Part shown: positions 60,283-64,000 of the stretch, piece by piece
How positions within the stretch are numbered: position 1 is the stretch's first letter
Layout: each line of letters opens with the position of its first letter
From: VGNY01 sp964549635
GTDB lineage: Bacteria; Chloroflexota; Dehalococcoidia; GIF9; UBA5629
DNA length: 64,000 bases
Direction: 5' to 3'
Assembly (NCBI GenBank): GCA_964549635.1
Contig: CAZJVJ010000004.1
Coordinates: 1 to 64,000 of the forward strand
Made by a program: the position numbers and the translations under genes
Notes under the pieces: model-generated
What the model saw: only the letters and a program-made list of their open reading frames with translations
What the model was told of the DNA's origin: nothing
Databases searched by the model: none

Positions 60283-62178
60283 ATGACCACGATCACTTTA
60301 CCCAAACTTTTGAGGCAGAACTATGAAAAGTATGGCGACAAGAAAGTTGCCATGCGGGTTAAAGAGTTTGGCATCTGGCAGACCTATACATGGAAAGACT
60401 ATTATGAGAAAGTCAAGTATTTCTCTTTGGGTTTGATAAGCTTGGGTTTGGAGCGTGGGGATAAGGTATCGATTTTAGGCGAAAACAAGCCTCAGTGGTA
60501 CTGGGCTGAGTTGGCGGTGCAGGCAGCCGGTGGAATCGTAATCGGCATCTTTACTGACTGTATGCCTCATGAGGTAAAGTACTATGTTCAGCATTCTGAC
60601 TCGAAGTTTGTGATAGCCCATGACCAGGAGCAGGTGGACAAGCTGCTCCAGATTAAAAATGAGTTACCATTGCTCAAAAAAGTCATTTACTGGGATCCAA
60701 AGGGGGTATGGAACTACGATGACCCAATTTTGATGAGCTTTAACGAAGTTATTGAGCTTGGCAAGAAATATGATAAGCAACATCCGGGGTTGTTTGAAGA
60801 GAATATTGAGAAGGGCAGTGGGGATGATATAGCTGTTTTTTGCTACACATCAGGTACTACTGGCTTGCCCAAGGCTGCCATGTTGAGGCAGAGTGCTGCA
60901 ATTCAGGCGGGCCAGTCTTGGTGTAGCGTTGATAAGTGGCGTGAGAACGAACAATACGTATCTTTTTTGCCACCTGCATGGATAACTGAGCAGGGGCTGG
61001 GTATTGCTGGCTCGCTGGTATCGGGCATGCAGGTCAGTTTCCCTGAAGAACCAGAGACGGTTCAGGAAAATATCAGGGAAATCGGGGCTCAGATCCTTTT
61101 CTGGGGGCCACGTAACTGGGAGAGTGTAAACCGCCTGATTCAAGCGAAGATAATTGATACAACCCCGTTCAACCGTTTTCTGTATTATTTGTTTTTGCCT
61201 GTAGGATATAAGGTTACTGACCTGCGGGCAGCTCGGAAAAAGGTAAGCTGGTTCTGGCGATTGCTTTATTCTCTGGCGCACCTGGTGGTATTCAGGGACT
61301 TGAAGGACAAAGTGGGACTCTCGAAGATACGTGCGGCCTACACTGCAGCAGCACCGATTAGCCCTGACATTATCCGATTTTTCCGTGCTATAGGAGTTAA
61401 CATAAAGCAGCTTTACGGTGGTTCAGAGCAAGGTCTGGTCACACTCCATCGGGGTGATGATGTGAGGCCAGAAACTTCTGGGCCAGTGATGCCTGGAGTA
61501 GAAGTCAGATTATCTGAAGAGGGAGAAATTATAGTTAAAGGCGAAAATCTGTTTTCTGGCTATTACAAGAGTCCGGAAGCCACTGCAGAAAAGGTTCGTG
61601 ATGGCTGGTATTATACTGGTGACTTTGGCCATATAACTGAAGATGGCCATCTTATTGTTATGGACAGAATGAGTGACTTGAGACAATTGCGTGGAGGCCA
61701 GAGGTTTTCTCCTCAATATGCTGAGATAAGGTTGAGATTTAGTCCATATATAAAGGATGCTTTGGCTTTAGGCTCTGAGGACAAGGATTATGTCAGTGCC
61801 ATAATAAACATAGACTTAGATAATGTCGGTCGCTGGGCTGAAGCTAGGCGTATACCTTACACTACTTTCACTGATTTGTCTCAGAAACTGGAGGTTATCG
61901 AACTCATCCGCAAAGAGATTCAGAGGATTAACAGAAACCTGCCGGAGGGGGCCAGAATCAAGAAGTTTGCCAATCTGCATCGGGAGTTTGATGCAGACGA
62001 AGCGGAATTAACCAGGACCCGGAAAATAAAGCGGACTTTTGTTGAAGAAAGGTATAAAGATTTGATAGATGCCATATATAGCGGTGCCAGTGAGATGGCC
62101 GTGGAAGCGCCGATTACATACCGGGATGGCAGGAAGGGGACGATAAAAACGGCAATCAAAATTAACTCTGTTGAGTAG
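60283..62178 (+). CDS. AMP-forming acyl-CoA synthetase (second copy)
   Basis: A 631-residue adenylate-forming ligase paralogous to 9272-11164. Motifs in order: CYTSGTTGLPKAAM, LYGGSEQGLV, GWYYTGDFGHITEDGHL and TRTRKIKRTFVEE. Two local differences from the first copy are Lys-Ala in place of Lys-Gly in the P-loop region and GGSEQG in place of ASTEAG at the adenine and substrate site, so substrate preference may differ. It lies between livG and livH, showing that the synthetase is a stable part of this transporter module. Confidence 0.9.
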   Translation: MTTITLPKLLRQNYEKYGDKKVAMRVKEFGIWQTYTWKDYYEKVKYFSLGLISLGLERGDKVSILGENKPQWYWAELAVQAAGGIVIGIFTDCMPHEVKYYVQHSDSKFVIAHDQEQVDKLLQIKNELPLLKKVIYWDPKGVWNYDDPILMSFNEVIELGKKYDKQHPGLFEENIEKGSGDDIAVFCYTSGTTGLPKAAMLRQSAAIQAGQSWCSVDKWRENEQYVSFLPPAWITEQGLGIAGSLVSGMQVSFPEEPETVQENIREIGAQILFWGPRNWESVNRLIQAKIIDTTPFNRFLYYLFLPVGYKVTDLRAARKKVSWFWRLLYSLAHLVVFRDLKDKVGLSKIRAAYTAAAPISPDIIRFFRAIGVNIKQLYGGSEQGLVTLHRGDDVRPETSGPVMPGVEVRLSEEGEIIVKGENLFSGYYKSPEATAEKVRDGWYYTGDFGHITEDGHLIVMDRMSDLRQLRGGQRFSPQYAEIRLRFSPYIKDALALGSEDKDYVSAIINIDLDNVGRWAEARRIPYTTFTDLSQKLEVIELIRKEIQRINRNLPEGARIKKFANLHREFDADEAELTRTRKIKRTFVEERYKDLIDAIYSGASEMAVEAPITYRDGRKGTIKTAIKINSVE

Positions 62179-62182
62179 TCTT

Positions 62183-63055
62183 ATGGAAGCAGTACTTCAG
62201 TATATAGCCAACGGATTGATGGTAGGCGGGGTATATGCACTCATCGCGCTCGGCATAGTGTTGATTTATAAGTCCACCGCCGTGTTCAACTTCGCCATCG
62301 GGCAGATGATGCTATTCGGCGCCTTCTTCTTCTGGACATCTGTGGAGCAATTCGACTTGCCCGTATGGGTTGGTCTGCTTATCAGTATAGCAGGCAGCGT
62401 TGCCTTGGGGCTGCTCATAGAGCGGTTTACACTAAGGCCGCTTATTGGCCAACCGGTATTGAGTGCAGTCCTAGTAACGCTGGCGTTAGTCTACTTCCTT
62501 AATGGGATAGCGATAGGCATTTGGGGAGCTTACCAACATAGGTTACCGGATTTTTTGCCTGGAGCCCCGGTGTCGTTAGGCGGCATAGTATTCTCCCATG
62601 ACTTACTGTGGTCATTCTTTCTGGCGATTGGGCTTTTCGTTCTATTATTGCTGTTTTATCAGGGGACTCGGATGGGACTGGCTATGCGGGCTACTGCTGA
62701 GAGCCATCAGGTAGCTCAGGCGCGGGGCATAAATGTCAGGACTATTTTTGCTATGAGCTGGGCCTTGTGCGGGCTCATAGCTTCTGTGGGTGGTATTCTT
62801 CTTGCCTATCGGCTTGGGGTAAGTCAGTTCCTGTCACTGGTGGGCCTGAAGGCTTTCCCGGCTGTTCTGTTTGGTGGTCTGGATTCAATCACCGGTGCTT
62901 TGATTGGGGGGTTGACGGTTGGGGTGCTGGAGAACCTGGCCGGGGGGCTTATCGCCACCTGGATGATGGAGATAACTCCTTATATAATTTTGCTTGTGGT
63001 ATTGATTTTCCGGCCCGAGGGGCTTTTCGGACTCAAGCGGATTGAAAGGATATAG
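62183..63055 (+). CDS. livH: Amino-acid-type ABC transporter permease LivH (second cluster)
   Basis: A 290-residue LivH-type permease with about eight helices. LMVGGVYALIALGIVLIYKST and MRATAESHQVAQARGINV are the conserved segments. The open frame begins at a TTG inside the synthetase gene (62171); the ATG at 62183, four bases after the synthetase stop, is the more likely start. livM begins two bases after its stop. Confidence 0.9.
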   Translation: MEAVLQYIANGLMVGGVYALIALGIVLIYKSTAVFNFAIGQMMLFGAFFFWTSVEQFDLPVWVGLLISIAGSVALGLLIERFTLRPLIGQPVLSAVLVTLALVYFLNGIAIGIWGAYQHRLPDFLPGAPVSLGGIVFSHDLLWSFFLAIGLFVLLLLFYQGTRMGLAMRATAESHQVAQARGINVRTIFAMSWALCGLIASVGGILLAYRLGVSQFLSLVGLKAFPAVLFGGLDSITGALIGGLTVGVLENLAGGLIATWMMEITPYIILLVVLIFRPEGLFGLKRIERI

Positions 63056-63057
63056 CG

Positions 63058-64000
63058 ATGGCAGTTGCTCGGCCTTGCGGAACCTATGATGAAAGTTATG
63101 CCCAGGACATGGCGATTGTCCGCACTCGGCTGCAGTGGATAATACTTATAGCGGGACTTATTTTGCTGTTCAGTTTGCCGCTATTCGTTAGTGGCCGCTG
63201 GCTGAACCTGCTCAATTTTATAGGTATCAGCTTAATCGCCGTTCACGGGCTAAATATTCTTACAGGGTATTGTGGGCAGATTTCTTTGGGTCAGGCGGCC
63301 TTTATGGCGGTAGGAGCGTACACCTCAGGTGTACTGACGTCCAAACTGGGCTGGTCATTCTGGGCAGCTTTGCCCTGTGCGGCTCTTAGTGCTGGTGTGG
63401 TGGGGCTGATCTTCGGTTTACCTTCTCTCAGAGTCAAGGGTTTCTATCTAGCCATGGCAACGCTGGCGGCCCAGTTCATAATCCCAGCAATTTTAAGCAA
63501 CCCTCTGGAGGGTCTAACTGGCGGTGTACATAGCCTGAGAGTGCCTGCGCCGAGAGTCGGTGATTTTGCCTGCACATCGGCTCAGAGTATGTTCTATATT
63601 GTAATACCAATAGCGGTATTGATGACATTCTTTGCTAAAAACTTGACCAGGACTGGTGTAGGCAGAGCTTTCATTGCTATCAGGGATAATGACCTGGCTG
63701 CTGAAGTGCAGGGGGTAAATGTTTTCCAGTACAAGCTTCTAGCCTTTTTTATCTGCTCGGTATATGCTGGTGTTGCTGGTTGTCTGTGGGCTCACTGGAT
63801 GCGGGCTATAAACCCTGACCACTTCACTCTGATGGACTCGATATGGTATGTAGGGATGATGATCGTTGGAGGCATGGGTAGCACGGCGGGGGCTGTTTTT
63901 GGCGTTGCCTTTTTACGCATTCTGGACGAATTGACCAAAATACTGGGTATGTGGCTGTCGGGGATTTTTGTGGCCTGGGGTGCCTTTCTTCAGGCGGCTC
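63058..64000 (+). CDS. livM: Amino-acid-type ABC transporter permease LivM (second cluster, cut by window end)
   Basis: The first 314 codons of a LivM, open to the window edge. It starts AVARPCGTYDESYAQDMAI, the same cytoplasmic extension as the paralog at 12056. GYCGQISLGQAAFMAVGAY, FGLPSLRVKGFYLAM and GRAFIAIRDNDLAAEVQGV are the LivM blocks. By comparison with the first cluster it lacks only a few dozen residues. livK and livF are expected beyond the window. Confidence 0.9.
   Translation, partial: MAVARPCGTYDESYAQDMAIVRTRLQWIILIAGLILLFSLPLFVSGRWLNLLNFIGISLIAVHGLNILTGYCGQISLGQAAFMAVGAYTSGVLTSKLGWSFWAALPCAALSAGVVGLIFGLPSLRVKGFYLAMATLAAQFIIPAILSNPLEGLTGGVHSLRVPAPRVGDFACTSAQSMFYIVIPIAVLMTFFAKNLTRTGVGRAFIAIRDNDLAAEVQGVNVFQYKLLAFFICSVYAGVAGCLWAHWMRAINPDHFTLMDSIWYVGMMIVGGMGSTAGAVFGVAFLRILDELTKILGMWLSGIFVAWGAFLQAA

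Noticed and set aside
1..64000. CRISPR array, prophage or plasmid replication genes
   Set aside because: No regularly spaced repeats, integrase, capsid or replication initiator genes were seen.

Overview
The window looks like a chromosomal segment of an anaerobic bacterium, most probably an uncultured Dehalococcoidia-type member of the Chloroflexota. The basis is gene content: indolepyruvate:ferredoxin oxidoreductase, a glycyl radical enzyme, a complete hydrogenase maturation set, a tungstate/molybdate transporter, acyl-CoA synthetases paired with Liv-type ABC transporters, and a DUF1015 protein, with no oxygen-dependent pathway in sight. The lineage is inferred; there is no rRNA to confirm it.

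Layout. 1-334 and 17044-17377 are near-identical direct repeats flanking about 16.7 kb. Inside lie an MBL hydrolase, a crotonase, a GYD protein, tRNA-Thr(CGT), an operon of iorA-iorB-aminotransferase-hotdog thioesterase, a B12-binding radical SAM enzyme, then a transporter cluster (acyl-CoA synthetase, livH, livM, livK, livF, with livG convergent). 17.4-31 kb is mostly housekeeping (LysE-type exporter, GuaB3-like protein, rsmI, metG, polyprenyl synthase, ftsH, rsfS, ndk, tsaB-tsaE-thiL). 31.3-39.2 kb carries hypF-hypC-(unknown membrane protein)-hypD-hypE, plsX and hypA-hypB. 39.2-42.4 kb is a wtpABC-like transporter behind a molybdenum-cofactor-type riboswitch. 42.5-43.8 kb is a decayed HD-GYP sensor. 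44-50 kb has degV, rpsU-yqeY, purQ-purL and DUF1015. 50.2-58.4 kb has a molybdopterin oxidoreductase with an altered Fe-S motif, an alpha/beta hydrolase, a Cys-rich miniprotein, a glycyl radical enzyme, its activase and a flavin-type protein. From 59.4 kb a second livG-synthetase-livH-livM cluster runs off the end.

The most notable find is between a TTGACA promoter at 9049 and the first synthetase-Liv operon. A 28-codon leader peptide (9097-9183) contains six Phe codons in seven, followed by mutually exclusive antiterminator and terminator stems. This is the textbook layout of a phenylalanine attenuator, here placed in front of an acyl-CoA synthetase and an amino-acid-type ABC transporter, directly downstream of genes expected to turn aromatic amino acids into arylacetyl-CoA. 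I infer a phenylalanine/aromatic amino acid uptake and fermentation locus sensed through tRNA-Phe charging.

Other signals: two candidate structured RNAs (30993-31136 + and 59216-59360 -), the second driven by a promoter whose -35 box is shared back to back with the promoter of the second liv operon; a probable CTG start codon for rsfS; a leaderless-looking thiL; and a membrane protein embedded in the hyp operon although no hydrogenase structural gene is present.
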